Below are positions 32,970 through 41,180 of a stretch of DNA of 64,000 nucleotides, piece by piece. A program made the position numbers and the translations under genes. Below the pieces are notes generated by a model. The model saw only the letters and a list, made by a program, of their open reading frames with translations. It had not been told where the DNA came from and made no database searches. Origin of the DNA: Oryzobacter telluris (GTDB taxonomy: Bacteria; Actinomycetota; Actinomycetes; Actinomycetales; Dermatophilaceae); contig NZ_CP170723.1 in NCBI RefSeq assembly GCF_043099285.1, positions 3,844,001 through 3,908,000 of the forward strand. Direction: 5' to 3'. Within the stretch, counting starts at the first letter, position 1. Every line of letters starts with the position of its first letter.

Positions 32970-34808
32970 GTGACGAGCGAGCCGGAGCAGCAGACCCCCG
33001 CCGGGGACGTGCTGGCCCTCCTCGCCCTCCTCGCGGAGGACGCCCCCACCGCCGACGTCGCGGCGGCCCCCGCGCCGCCCGAGGCCCGCGACCTCGCGCT
33101 GCGCGTCACCGCCGCCCGCGAGGTGCACCAGCGCCGCGAGGCCGGGCTCAGCGCCCTGCTCGACACCGCCCGCGCCCTGGCCAGCGAGAACGACCCCGCG
33201 CAGGTCCTCGACGCCATCGTCCGGCGCGCCCGCTCCCTCCTGCGGGCCGACCTCGCCTACCTGACGCTGTTCGACCCCGAGCACCAGGACACCTACATGC
33301 GGGCGACCGACGGGTCGGTGTCGGCGCGGTTCCAGTCGGTGCGGCTCGCCCTGGGCGCCGGTCTCGGCGGCCTCGTCGCGTCCACGTACAAGCCCTACTG
33401 GACCGCCGACTACTGGTCGGACAACCGGTTCCGGCACACCGCGCCCATCGACGGCGCGGTCGGCGAGGAGGGGATCGTCGCCATCTGCGGCACGCCGCTG
33501 GTCGTCGACGGCACCTTCATGGGCGTGCTCTTCGCGGCCAACCGCAGCCCGCGACCCTTCGCCCTCGAGGACGTCGCCCTCCTCGGCAACCTCGCCACCC
33601 TCGCCGCCGTGACGCTCGTGCAGACCCGCGCCCTCGCCGACGCCGAGAACGCCCTCAAGGCCCTGTCCCAGGCCCACGACACCGTGCAGCAGTACGCCGC
33701 CGGGGTCGATAAGGCCGCGGCGGCGCACGACCGGTTCGCCTCCCTCGTCCTCGAGGGCGGTGGGGTCGACGACCTCACCCGCGCGCTCGCTGACCTCCTC
33801 GGCGGCTGGGCCGTGGTCGTCGGGGAGGACGGTGCCGTGCGCAGCGCGTCGCCGCGCGCCGGCTCGGTGCCCGACTCCCTCGCCGACCTCGATGGCGGCC
33901 GCCTCGTCGAGCGCGACGGCGTCTACGGCCTGGCGATCGCCGCCGCCCACGAGCGCCTGGGCACGCTGTTCGTCGGTGGGGTCGGCGAGCTCGACGACTC
34001 GGACCGACGCACGGTGGAGCGCGCCGGCGTGGTGACTGCGCTCGTCCTGCTCTTCGAGCGGCAGGCGGCCGACGCCCGGCAGTCGGCCCGCAACCGGGTG
34101 GTCTCCGAGCTCGTGTCGGCCCGCGGGTCGGAGGAGGACCGGCTCGAGCTGGCGCGGGGCGCCGGCGTCGACCCGGGGGCCGAGTACTGCCTCCTCGTCC
34201 TGCGCGGCGAGCCCGCGGCCTCAACGCGGGCGCTGCTGCTCTCGGCGGGCTCGGCCGTCGGTGAGGGCGCGCTCGTCGGCGCCCACGACGGCGACACCAT
34301 CGCGCTCGTCCCCGGCTCCGACCCGGACGCCCTGGCGCGCACCACCGCCCAGCGCCTCGGCCGCCGCACCGCCGCGACCGTGGCCGGGGTGGGGCCGCTC
34401 ACCGGCGTCGAGGGCATCCCCGCCGCGCACGAGGAGGCGGTGCGCACCGTGGCCGCGCTGGTCGCCCTCGGCCACCGCGGGCGCGGGGCGGCCGCCACCC
34501 AGCTCGGGTTCGCCGGTCTCATCGTCGGCTCGGCCCCGGACGTCGAGTCCTACGTGCGCCGCGAGCTCGGCCCGCTCGTCGACTACGACGCCAAGCGGGG
34601 CACCGACCTCGTCGGGACCCTCGCCGCGTTCTTCGAGGCCGGCCGCAGCCCGCTGCACGCCGCGGGGGCATTGCACGTGCACGTCAACACGGTGGCGCAG
34701 CGGCTCGAGCGGGTCGGCGCCCTCCTCGGCGAGGACTGGCAGGAGCCCGAGCGCTCCCTCGAGCTCCAGCTCGCGCTGCGCCTCACCCGCCTCCTCGACC
34801 ACCCGTAG
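32970..34808 (+). CDS. GAF domain-containing PucR family regulator
   Basis: Regulator of 612 aa. A GAF domain spans about residues 60-220 (LLDTARALASENDPAQVLDAIVRRARSLLRADLAYLTLFD; GIVAICGTPLVVDGTFMGVLFAANR). The C-terminus is the PucR HTH (AAFFEAGRSPLHAAGALHVHVNTVAQRLERV, about 555-595). TAGGAT (32957-32962) ends 7 bases before the GTG (leaderless type). Such regulators sense small aromatic or acyl ligands through GAF. The likely target is the adjacent hydroxybutyrate dehydrogenase-like SDR or alcohol dehydrogenase, inferred from position. Confidence 0.9.
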   Translation: MTSEPEQQTPAGDVLALLALLAEDAPTADVAAAPAPPEARDLALRVTAAREVHQRREAGLSALLDTARALASENDPAQVLDAIVRRARSLLRADLAYLTLFDPEHQDTYMRATDGSVSARFQSVRLALGAGLGGLVASTYKPYWTADYWSDNRFRHTAPIDGAVGEEGIVAICGTPLVVDGTFMGVLFAANRSPRPFALEDVALLGNLATLAAVTLVQTRALADAENALKALSQAHDTVQQYAAGVDKAAAAHDRFASLVLEGGGVDDLTRALADLLGGWAVVVGEDGAVRSASPRAGSVPDSLADLDGGRLVERDGVYGLAIAAAHERLGTLFVGGVGELDDSDRRTVERAGVVTALVLLFERQAADARQSARNRVVSELVSARGSEEDRLELARGAGVDPGAEYCLLVLRGEPAASTRALLLSAGSAVGEGALVGAHDGDTIALVPGSDPDALARTTAQRLGRRTAATVAGVGPLTGVEGIPAAHEEAVRTVAALVALGHRGRGAAATQLGFAGLIVGSAPDVESYVRRELGPLVDYDAKRGTDLVGTLAAFFEAGRSPLHAAGALHVHVNTVAQRLERVGALLGEDWQEPERSLELQLALRLTRLLDHP

Positions 34809-34813
34809 ACCCG

Positions 34814-34923
34814 CGGCGAGTGCGGAAACGGTCGCCGGAGCAACCATTTGCGCACTCACCGCCACGCCGTCCCGCGGCGAGTGCGGAAACGGCGGCCGGG
34901 GCAACCACGTCCGCACTCACCGC
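34814..34923. repeat. Two tandem palindromes of family 1
   Basis: Copies at about 34814-34863 and 34874-34923, each CGGCGAGTGCGGAAACGG...(T/G)CGCACTCACCGC, nearly identical, between the PucR regulator and the alcohol dehydrogenase in the same direction. They have no T tract. Confidence 0.75.
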
Positions 34924-34941
34924 CAGTGGGAGGGTGGAGGC

Positions 34942-36003
34942 GTGCGAGCCCTGACGTACGCCGCGTTCGGCGCCACCCCCGTCGTGGCCGAGCTCCCCGA
35001 CCCCACGGCCCCGCCCGGCGGCGCCGTCGTGCGGGTGCTGGCGAGCGGCCTGTGCCGCAGCGACTGGCACGGCTGGATGGGCCACGACACCGACATCACG
35101 ACCTTCCCGCACGTCCCGGGGCACGAGCTGGCCGGCGTCGTCGAGGCCGTGGGCGAGGGCGTCGACCCCACCTGGGTGGGGCAGCGGGTCACGGCACCGT
35201 TCGTGATGGCGTGCGGCGCCTGCGACGTCTGCGCCGCCGGTGACGGCCAGGTCTGCCCGCAGCAGCGCCAGCCCGGGTTCACCGACCCGGGGTCGTTCGC
35301 CGAGCTCGTCGTCGTGCACGCCGCGGGCACCAACCTCGTGCGCCTGCCCGACGGCCTCGACGTCCGCGCCGCGGCGGGACTGGGCTGCCGCGTGGCGACC
35401 GCGCACCGGGCCGTCGTCGCCCGCGGGGGCGTGAAGGCCGGCGAGCGGGTCCTCGTCATCGGGTGCGGCGGGGTCGGACTGGCCGCGGTGGCCGTCGCCC
35501 GGTCGCGGGGCGCGCTGGTGTGCGCCGTCGACGTCTCGGCCGCCTCCCTCGACCGCGCCCTCGCCAACGGGGCCGACGAGGTCGTCGACGCCTCGATCGG
35601 AGCCGACCGGGTCGTCGAGGCCGTGCTCCACTGGTCCGGCGGTGCGGGGGTCGCCGTGGGCGTCGACGCCCTCGGGTCTCCCGACGCGTGCCGGACGAGC
35701 ATCCTGTCCCTGGCCCGCCGGGGACGGCACGTGCAGGTCGGGCTCCTGCCCCCGGACGCCGGGCGCGCCGACGTCCCGATGGAGCGCGTCATCGGGTGGG
35801 AGCTCGACGTCCTCGGCAGCCACGGGATGGCCGCGGCCGACTACCCGGCCCTGCTCGGCGACGTCGCGAGCGGGCGGCTGGTCCTCGCCGACCTCATGGC
35901 CCCCGACACCGAGCCGCTCGGGCTGGAGGAGGCCGGCGCGGCGCTCGTCGCGATGGGCGGGGCGCCCTCGCGCGGCATCCTCGTCGTCGACCCCTCCCGG
36001 TAG
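34942..36003 (+). CDS. Zinc-dependent alcohol dehydrogenase
   Basis: MDR alcohol dehydrogenase of 353 aa. Catalytic zinc ligands are C (GLCRSDWHGW) and GHE (PGHELAGVVE); the structural zinc loop is CGACDVCAAGDGQVC. The Rossmann motif GCGGVGLAAVAVARSRGA and VDVSAA after beta2 suggest NAD. The start is GTG 34942 with GGTGGAGG upstream. It lies downstream of the PucR regulator beyond two palindromes. The substrate is not deducible. Confidence 0.92.
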   Translation: MRALTYAAFGATPVVAELPDPTAPPGGAVVRVLASGLCRSDWHGWMGHDTDITTFPHVPGHELAGVVEAVGEGVDPTWVGQRVTAPFVMACGACDVCAAGDGQVCPQQRQPGFTDPGSFAELVVVHAAGTNLVRLPDGLDVRAAAGLGCRVATAHRAVVARGGVKAGERVLVIGCGGVGLAAVAVARSRGALVCAVDVSAASLDRALANGADEVVDASIGADRVVEAVLHWSGGAGVAVGVDALGSPDACRTSILSLARRGRHVQVGLLPPDAGRADVPMERVIGWELDVLGSHGMAAADYPALLGDVASGRLVLADLMAPDTEPLGLEEAGAALVAMGGAPSRGILVVDPSR

Positions 36004-36020
36004 CGGCGGCCCGCCCGGGT

Positions 36021-36821
36021 TCAGTCGGGCAGGTGGTCCAGGAGCAGCGCGGTGAAGTCGGCCGGGCGCTCCATCGAGGGCAGGTGGGCGACGTCCGGCC
36101 AGTCGACCCGCCTGGCGCCGGGGACGAGCCCCTCGACGAGGTCGGCCGCCGCGCGGGAGGTCTCCAGGTCGAAGTGACCCACGAGAACGGTTGTGGGGCA
36201 GGTGATCTCGTCAAGGTGGTCGGTGATCGGCGGGTCGGGCTCGACCTCGTCGACGTCGTCGGGCCAGGTCTCGCCGAGGACGAAGACGGCGTGCTGCATC
36301 CGGCGGACCGCCTCGACGACGGCGGGGTCGACGGCCGACCGCTCACGCTCCGGTCCGACCACCCACGCGACGAGGTTCGCCTCGGTCGCGGCGTCGAGGT
36401 CGTCGGCCGCGAGCGCCGCCCGCTCGGCCACGAGGAAGTCCTGGAGGTCGCCGGTCAGCTCGGTCAGCAACGAGCCTCCCGGCGGCGCCAGCAGCAGGGA
36501 GGCGACCCGGTCGGGGTGCTGCAGCGCCAGGGTCACGGCCACCCCGGCGCCGAAGGAGGCCCCCACCAGGTGCGCCCGCGCGATCCCCAGCGCGTCGAGG
36601 AGCGCCACGACGTCGGCGACGTGGTCGAGCGGCCCGTCCGGCGGCGTCACCGACTCCCCGAAGCCCCGCAGGTCGGCCCGCACGGTGTCGCGCACGGCGG
36701 TGAGGTCGTCCCACTGCGGGTCCCACAGCCGGCGGTCGGCGACGCCGGCGTGGAGGAGGAGGACGGACGTGGCGCCGCGCGGCCCGCTCCGGTCGTGGGC
36801 GAGGCCGGGGGTGGAGGTCAT
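36021..36821 (-). CDS. Alpha/beta-fold hydrolase
   Basis: Hydrolase of 266 aa. The oxyanion strand is VLLLHAGVADRRLWDPQ, the nucleophile elbow GASFGAG (Ser) and the C-terminal His is in DVAHLPSMERP, with Asp in LVGHFDLETS region. This layout resembles 3-oxoadipate enol-lactonase/haloperoxidase-like hydrolases. Start ATG 36821 (MTSTPGLAHD). It is convergent with the alcohol dehydrogenase gene. Substrate unknown. Confidence 0.88.
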   Translation of the reverse strand: MTSTPGLAHDRSGPRGATSVLLLHAGVADRRLWDPQWDDLTAVRDTVRADLRGFGESVTPPDGPLDHVADVVALLDALGIARAHLVGASFGAGVAVTLALQHPDRVASLLLAPPGGSLLTELTGDLQDFLVAERAALAADDLDAATEANLVAWVVGPERERSAVDPAVVEAVRRMQHAVFVLGETWPDDVDEVEPDPPITDHLDEITCPTTVLVGHFDLETSRAAADLVEGLVPGARRVDWPDVAHLPSMERPADFTALLLDHLPD

Positions 36822-36884
36822 CAGGCCATGAAAGCCCGCGGAGGTCGCCGTGCGCCACCGGGTTGTCGGGTGGAGACTGCCGGG

Positions 36885-37135
36885 ATGGGACTGCGCGAGC
36901 GGTGGGAGGAGCGGGTCCTGCCACGCCTGACGCACCGGGCCCTGCAGGGCGAACCGGCGGCGACCTGGCGACGAGGCACCTGTGCCACCGCCCGTGGCGA
37001 GGTCCTCGAGATCGGGTTCGGGTCCGGTCCGAACCTCGAGCACTACCCACCCGCCGTCACCCACGTGCTGGCGGCCGAGCCGTCGGACCTCGCGTGGGAG
37101 CTCGCCGCCGACCGGGCGCGCGCCTTCGGGTGGCC
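36885..37135 (+). pseudogene. 5' fragment of a class I SAM methyltransferase
   Basis: ATG 36885 opens MGLRERWEERVLPRLTHRAL, then EVLEIGFGSGPNLEHYPP (motif I) and VLAAEPSDLAWELAADR, the start of a roughly 200-aa methyltransferase. After about 75-85 codons the homology stops: motifs II and III and the rest are missing, and the open frame beyond runs antisense across the intact CsoR gene, so it is only a GC-rich shadow. This looks like a 3'-truncated remnant. A rare truncated functional protein cannot be excluded. Confidence 0.6.
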
Positions 37136-37226
37136 AGCGGCGCGTGCAGCCGTGGTGGGGCCCGGCGCGGGTGGCTGCCACGTCGACCGTGACGTCGTCG
37201 CCCTGCTCCGGGGTCGGGGGACGCGC

Positions 37227-37484
37227 TCAGGCGAGCGAGAGGAAGAGCTTTTCCATCGCCGCGACGTCGGTCGTGCCGTCGGGGTCGGTGATGCACTGCC
37301 GCAGCCCCACGGCGATGACGGCGAAGCCGGCCCGGTCGAGGGCCTTGGAGACCGCCGCCAGCTGGGTCACGATGTCCTGGGCGTCGCGACCGTCCTCGAT
37401 CATCTTCAGGACGCCGCCGATCTGGCCCTGCGCACGGCGCAGCCGCTTGACGACCGCCTGCATCTCTTCAGGGTTCAGCTCCAT
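37227..37484 (-). CDS. CsoR-family repressor lacking canonical Cys/His ligands
   Basis: DUF156/CsoR-type helical repressor of 85 aa: VVKRLRRAQGQIGGVLKMIEDGRDAQDIVTQLAAVSKAL...VIAVGLRQCI. In CsoR the copper site is Cys-His-Cys: the first Cys normally follows GR (GRxCxD) but here reads GRDAQD, and the His in the H-L-x-x-C motif is Gly (GLRQC), leaving only the last Cys. Copper sensing is thus unlikely; a one-cysteine redox, sulfide or metabolite sensor is possible. It lies 61 bases downstream of thioredoxin in the same direction. Confidence 0.85.
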   Translation of the reverse strand: MELNPEEMQAVVKRLRRAQGQIGGVLKMIEDGRDAQDIVTQLAAVSKALDRAGFAVIAVGLRQCITDPDGTTDVAAMEKLFLSLA

Positions 37485-37545
37485 TGAGCGGGCCTTCCCC
37501 TCGACTGGTGGACGGCGCGACGATACCGGTGCGGGGCCGGCCTCG

Positions 37546-37941
37546 TCAGGCGTTCTGCGCGTCCGCCCCCGCGGCCGCACCGGCCTGCTGCGCGGCGAGC
37601 TGCGCGCGCACGTCCTCCATGTCGAGGCCCTTGACGCCCTCGATGACCTGCTCGAGCCCGGCCGGCGGCAGCGCCCCGGACTGGCGGTAGACGAGGATCC
37701 CCTCGCGGAACGCCATGATCGTGGGGATCGAGGTGATCTGCGCGGCCCCGGCGAGCGCCTGCTCGGCCTCGGTGTCGACCTTGCCGAAGACGACGTCGTC
37801 GTGCTTGGCGCTGGCCTTGTCGTAGGTCGGGGCGAACTGGCGGCACGGGCCGCACCACGACGCCCACCAGTCGACGAGGACGATGTCGCTCGTCGTGATC
37901 GTGGTCTCGAAGGTGTCGGCGGTCAGCTCGACGGTGGCCAT
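37546..37941 (-). CDS. trxA: Thioredoxin with extended C-terminus
   Basis: Cytoplasmic thiol-disulfide reductant of 131 aa. The active site is WWASWCGPCRQFAP, with cis-Pro in SIPTIMAF. The C-terminal 25-residue extension (VRAQLAAQQAGAAAGADAQNA) is Ala/Gln-rich and beyond the usual ~108 aa. A GAGGAG Shine-Dalgarno lies 6-7 bases before ATG. Its downstream neighbour is a CsoR variant, which may regulate it in response to thiol stress. Confidence 0.93.
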   Translation of the reverse strand: MATVELTADTFETTITTSDIVLVDWWASWCGPCRQFAPTYDKASAKHDDVVFGKVDTEAEQALAGAAQITSIPTIMAFREGILVYRQSGALPPAGLEQVIEGVKGLDMEDVRAQLAAQQAGAAAGADAQNA

Positions 37942-38076
37942 GGTGCTGCTCCTCGGGGTCGACGGTCGTCGTGGTCAGGCGCTGGACCTGCTCGTTCCGG
38001 TCCGGCGCGTCAGGGGGTGGAACGCCACGGGCGCCCCGCATCATCCCGCGTGGCGGGGCGCGGCAGGATGGTCGGC

Positions 38077-39078
38077 GTGTCGGCCCCTCTCCCCCTCGCC
38101 CTCGACGCGGTGCTCGACGGGCTCCCGGCCGACGCCCTGCGCCGCGCGACGGCCACCCTCATCGAGGTCTACCGCAGCGGTGCCCCGCCCACCGCCCAGG
38201 TGCTGCGCGACCCCGTGACCGCCGCGGCCTACGCCGCCTACCGGATGCCCGCGACGCACGCCGCCGTGGCCCGCGCGCTGCGCCACGTCACCGACCTGGT
38301 CCCCGCCGCGGACCTCGGGGTCCGCTCGCTCGTCGACCTCGGCGGGGGCACCGGCGCCGCCACCTGGGCGGTCGCCGACGCCTTCCCCGACCTCGAGCGG
38401 GCCACGGTCCTCGACGGCTCGCCGGACGCCCTCGACCTCGGCCGCCGGATCGCCGGCCACGGCGACGGGGCCGTCGCCTCCGCCACCTGGGACCGGATGC
38501 TGATCGGCGCGAACCCCGTTGTGCCACAGGCGGACCTGGTCACCCTCAGCTACGTCCTCGGAGAGCTCGACGACTCCCTCCACACCCCCGTCATCGATGC
38601 CGTGGCCGCCGCCGCGCGCCTCACCCTCGTCATCGAACCGGGCACCCCGCGCGGCTACGCGGCCGTCCTCGCGGCGCGCGACCGCCTCGTTGCGGCCGGG
38701 TGGCACCTCGTGGCCCCGTGCCCGCAGGACGGCCCGTGCCCGGTGGCCGCGCGCGACGACTGGTGCCACTTCTCGGTCCGGCTCGACCGCTCGGGGCTGC
38801 ACCGGCGCGTCAAGGGCGGGGCGCTGGGGTACGAGGACGAGAAGTTCTCCTACGTCCTCGCGAGCCGCGACCCGCTCCCCCGGGCGGCCGGTCGCGTGCT
38901 GCGCCACCCGGTCACCCGCAAGGGCCTGGTGCAGCTCGAGGTGTGCGACGCGACGGGGTCCACGGAGAGGGTGGTGGTCACCCGGCGCAGCGGAACCGCG
39001 TACCGTACGGCGCGCGACACGTCCTGGGGAGACGCGTGGCCACCGGAACCAGCCCTGTTAGGGTCAGTTGAGGAATGA
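38077..39078 (+). CDS. Small ribosomal subunit Rsm22 family methyltransferase-like protein
   Basis: SAM-dependent Rsm22/mS22-type protein of 333 aa thought to act on the small ribosomal subunit. Motif I is LVDLGGGTGAATWAV, followed by YVLGELDD and a Cys cluster PCPQDGPCPVAARDDWCHF typical of the family (metal or Fe-S binding). The C-terminus is short (TSWGDAWPPEPALLGSVEE). GTG 38077 is chosen because CAGGAT (38064-38069) ends 7 bases before it; ATG 38068 is the alternative. The HU promoter lies inside the end of this gene. Confidence 0.85.
   Translation: MSAPLPLALDAVLDGLPADALRRATATLIEVYRSGAPPTAQVLRDPVTAAAYAAYRMPATHAAVARALRHVTDLVPAADLGVRSLVDLGGGTGAATWAVADAFPDLERATVLDGSPDALDLGRRIAGHGDGAVASATWDRMLIGANPVVPQADLVTLSYVLGELDDSLHTPVIDAVAAAARLTLVIEPGTPRGYAAVLAARDRLVAAGWHLVAPCPQDGPCPVAARDDWCHFSVRLDRSGLHRRVKGGALGYEDEKFSYVLASRDPLPRAAGRVLRHPVTRKGLVQLEVCDATGSTERVVVTRRSGTAYRTARDTSWGDAWPPEPALLGSVEE
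39059..39064 (+). promoter_or_regulatory. -10 element of the HU gene
   Basis: TAGGGT inside the end of the rsm22 gene. Transcription would start near 39071, giving a leader of about 34 bases with AAGGAG just before the HU ATG. This is a leadered gene among many leaderless ones. Confidence 0.45.
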
Positions 39079-39104
39079 TTCCCAGTACCAAAGGAGCGTG
39101 ACAC

Positions 39105-39380
39105 ATGACGAAGAAGGACATCGCGCAGGCCGTCGCCGGCCGCACCGACGTCTCCGCCACTGCCGCCGAGGAGATCCTCTCCGCGGCCCTGGACGTCATC
39201 GGCGAGCAGCTCGCCAAGGGCGAGGAGGTCCGCCTGGCGGGCTTCGGCACCTTCGAGACCCGTGAGCGTGCGGCCCGTACCGGCCGCAACCCGCAGACGG
39301 GCGAGGAGATCGCCATCGCCGCGTCGACCTCGGTCGGCTTCAAGGCCGCGGCGCAGCTCAAGCGCTCCGTCAACGGCTGA
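39105..39380 (+). CDS. hup: DNA-binding protein HU
   Basis: Nucleoid protein of 91 aa: MTKKDIAQAVAGRTDVS at the start, GFGTFETRERAARTGRNPQTGEE (DNA-binding arm with the RNPQTG signature) and GFKAAAQLKRSVNG at the end. It lacks the long Lys/Ala/Pro tail of mycobacterial HupB, as in Micrococcales and related groups. Leader with AAGGAG before the ATG. A 9-base hairpin terminator follows. Confidence 0.97.
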   Translation: MTKKDIAQAVAGRTDVSATAAEEILSAALDVIGEQLAKGEEVRLAGFGTFETRERAARTGRNPQTGEEIAIAASTSVGFKAAAQLKRSVNG

Positions 39381-39396
39381 GCGACACCAAGCGCCT

Positions 39397-39432
39397 CGAG
39401 GCGCCGTGCACCTGCGGGTGGGCGGCGCCTCG
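39397..39432 (+). terminator. Rho-independent-type terminator of the HU gene
   Basis: Perfect 9-base stem CGAGGCGCC (39397-39405) / GGCGCCTCG (39424-39432) followed by TCGTTTCC. It lies 17 bases after the HU stop. Confidence 0.7.
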
Positions 39433-39454
39433 TCGTTTCCCCGGCGCCTTCCCC

Positions 39455-39508
39455 CCGCCGTGAGTGCGGAACCGGTCGCCCCGGCAACCACGTCCGCACT
39501 CACGGCGG
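39455..39508. repeat. Dispersed palindrome, family 1 (best copy)
   Basis: 16-base perfect arms CCGCCGTGAGTGCGGA (39455-39470) and TCCGCACTCACGGCGG (39493-39508), with inner GGTCGCC and GGCAACC, immediately after the HU terminator and upstream of the ALDH gene. With a dedicated terminator already present, this element is probably not itself a terminator. Confidence 0.8.
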
Positions 39509-39624
39509 GATGGTGGGGTGGCGGGGTCCGTTCGTGCGACCGGCCCGCGGCGACGGATTCCGCAGGCTGAACGACCTCGCAGGCCCCCTTTCAGAAGGCC
39601 GGAGCCGTGCGTATGCTCGGAACC

Positions 39625-41103
39625 ATGCACCAGTACATCGGCGGGGAGCGCCGTGACGCGTCCTCGGGCGAGACCTTCGACGTCCTCGACCCCAGCACCA
39701 ACGAGACGCTCGAGACGGTGACCCTCGCCGGCCCCGACGACGTCGACGCCGCCGTCGCGGCCGCCCGCTCCGCCTTCGGGGAGTGGAGCCGCGCCACTCC
39801 CGTCGAGCGCTCCACCGTGCTGCTCAAGGCGGCCGCGCTGCTCGACGAGCGCGCCGAGGAGCTCGCGCAGCTCGAGAGCCGCCAGGCCGGCAAGCCGATC
39901 CGCCTCGCGCGCGAGTTCGACGTCCCCGGCACCGTCGACAACACCGCCTTCTTCGGCACGGCCGCCCGCCGCCTCGACGGGATGGCGAGCGCCGAGTACT
40001 CCGGCGACCACACCTCCTCCATCCGGCGCGAGCCGATCGGGGTCGTCGGTTCCATCGCCCCGTGGAACTACCCGCTCCAGATGGCGGCGTGGAAGGTCCT
40101 GCCCGCCATCGCCGCCGGCAACACGATCGTCCTCAAGCCGGCCGAGATCACCCCGCTGACCTCCCTCCTCTTCGCCGAGGCCTTCACCGAGGCCGGGGCG
40201 CCCGCGGGCGTCGTCAACGTCGTCACGGGCACCGGGCCGGTCGCCGGCGAGCACCTCGTCGGCCACGAGGACGTCGACATGACCTCGTTCACCGGGTCCA
40301 CCGCCGTCGGCCGCCGGGTCATGGCCACCGCCGCGCGCACCGGCAAGCGGGTGCACCTCGAGCTCGGCGGCAAGGCCCCCTTCGTCGTGTTCGACGACGC
40401 CGACCTCGAGGCCGCCGTGCACGGCGCGGTGGCGGCCTCCCTCATCAACACCGGCCAGGACTGCACCGCCGCCACCCGCGCGATCGTGCACCGCAGCCTC
40501 CACGACGCGTTCGTCCAGGGCGTCGCCGACCTCATGGCCCAGGTCCGGATCGGCGCCACCGACGACGAGGCCACCGACCTCGGCCCCCTGTCGTCCGCCG
40601 CCCACCAGGCCAAGGTCGCCCGGATGGTCGAGCGCGCCCGCGGGTACGCGAAGGTCGTCACCGGCGGCGCGACCCCGGGTGGCGACCTCGCCCGCGGCTG
40701 CTACTACGAGCCCACCCTCGTCGCCGACGTGCCGCTCGACTCCGAGATCTGGCGCGACGAGGTGTTCGGCCCGGTGCTGGCCGTCGTCGCGTTCGACGAC
40801 GACGACGAGGCGATCCGCCTGGCCAACGACACCCCGTTCGGCCTGGCCGCCTCCGCCTGGACCCGCGACACCTACCGCGCCGGGCGCGCCACCCGCGAGA
40901 TCCGCGCCGGCTGCGTGTGGGTCAACGACCACATCCCGATCATCAGCGAGATGCCCCACGGGGGCTATGGCCACAGCGGGTTCGGCAAGGACATGTCGGC
41001 CTACTCGTTCGACGAGTACACGAACGTCAAGCACGTCATGCACGACGTCACCGCGGTCGCGCACAAGCCGTGGCACCGCACGATCTTCACCCTCCCCTCC
41101 TGA
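39625..41103 (+). CDS. Gamma-aminobutyraldehyde dehydrogenase-like aldehyde dehydrogenase
   Basis: NAD(P)-dependent aldehyde dehydrogenase of 492 aa. Cofactor and catalytic elements: VVGSIAPWNYPLQMAAWK, FTGSTAVGRRVM, catalytic Glu in LELGGKAPFVVF, Cys in NTGQDCTA (the GABA-aldehyde subgroup has GQDC), and the C-terminal HGGYGHSGFGKDMSAYSFDEYT, a pattern of PatD/YdcW-type enzymes. TATGCT (39612-39617) ends 7 bases before the ATG (leaderless type). It is followed by a class III aminotransferase, so the two probably convert a diamine such as putrescine via aminobutyraldehyde to GABA. Confidence 0.92.
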   Translation: MHQYIGGERRDASSGETFDVLDPSTNETLETVTLAGPDDVDAAVAAARSAFGEWSRATPVERSTVLLKAAALLDERAEELAQLESRQAGKPIRLAREFDVPGTVDNTAFFGTAARRLDGMASAEYSGDHTSSIRREPIGVVGSIAPWNYPLQMAAWKVLPAIAAGNTIVLKPAEITPLTSLLFAEAFTEAGAPAGVVNVVTGTGPVAGEHLVGHEDVDMTSFTGSTAVGRRVMATAARTGKRVHLELGGKAPFVVFDDADLEAAVHGAVAASLINTGQDCTAATRAIVHRSLHDAFVQGVADLMAQVRIGATDDEATDLGPLSSAAHQAKVARMVERARGYAKVVTGGATPGGDLARGCYYEPTLVADVPLDSEIWRDEVFGPVLAVVAFDDDDEAIRLANDTPFGLAASAWTRDTYRAGRATREIRAGCVWVNDHIPIISEMPHGGYGHSGFGKDMSAYSFDEYTNVKHVMHDVTAVAHKPWHRTIFTLPS

Positions 41104-41180
41104 CCCGCCCCTCCCCGGCCGGGCGCGGACCCCACCGCGCCTCCTAGGCTGGTGCGCGTCCACGCGACGAAAGGCCGACG

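Noticed and set aside
36885..37235. Full-length methyltransferase gene
   Set aside because: No motif II/III and length only about one third of the family before homology is lost; treated as a pseudogene.
35463..37487. 674-aa frame running into the methyltransferase start and over CsoR
   Set aside because: Only the segment from ATG 36885 has homology. Upstream is antisense to the alpha/beta hydrolase and downstream is antisense to CsoR, whose helical family motifs are intact.
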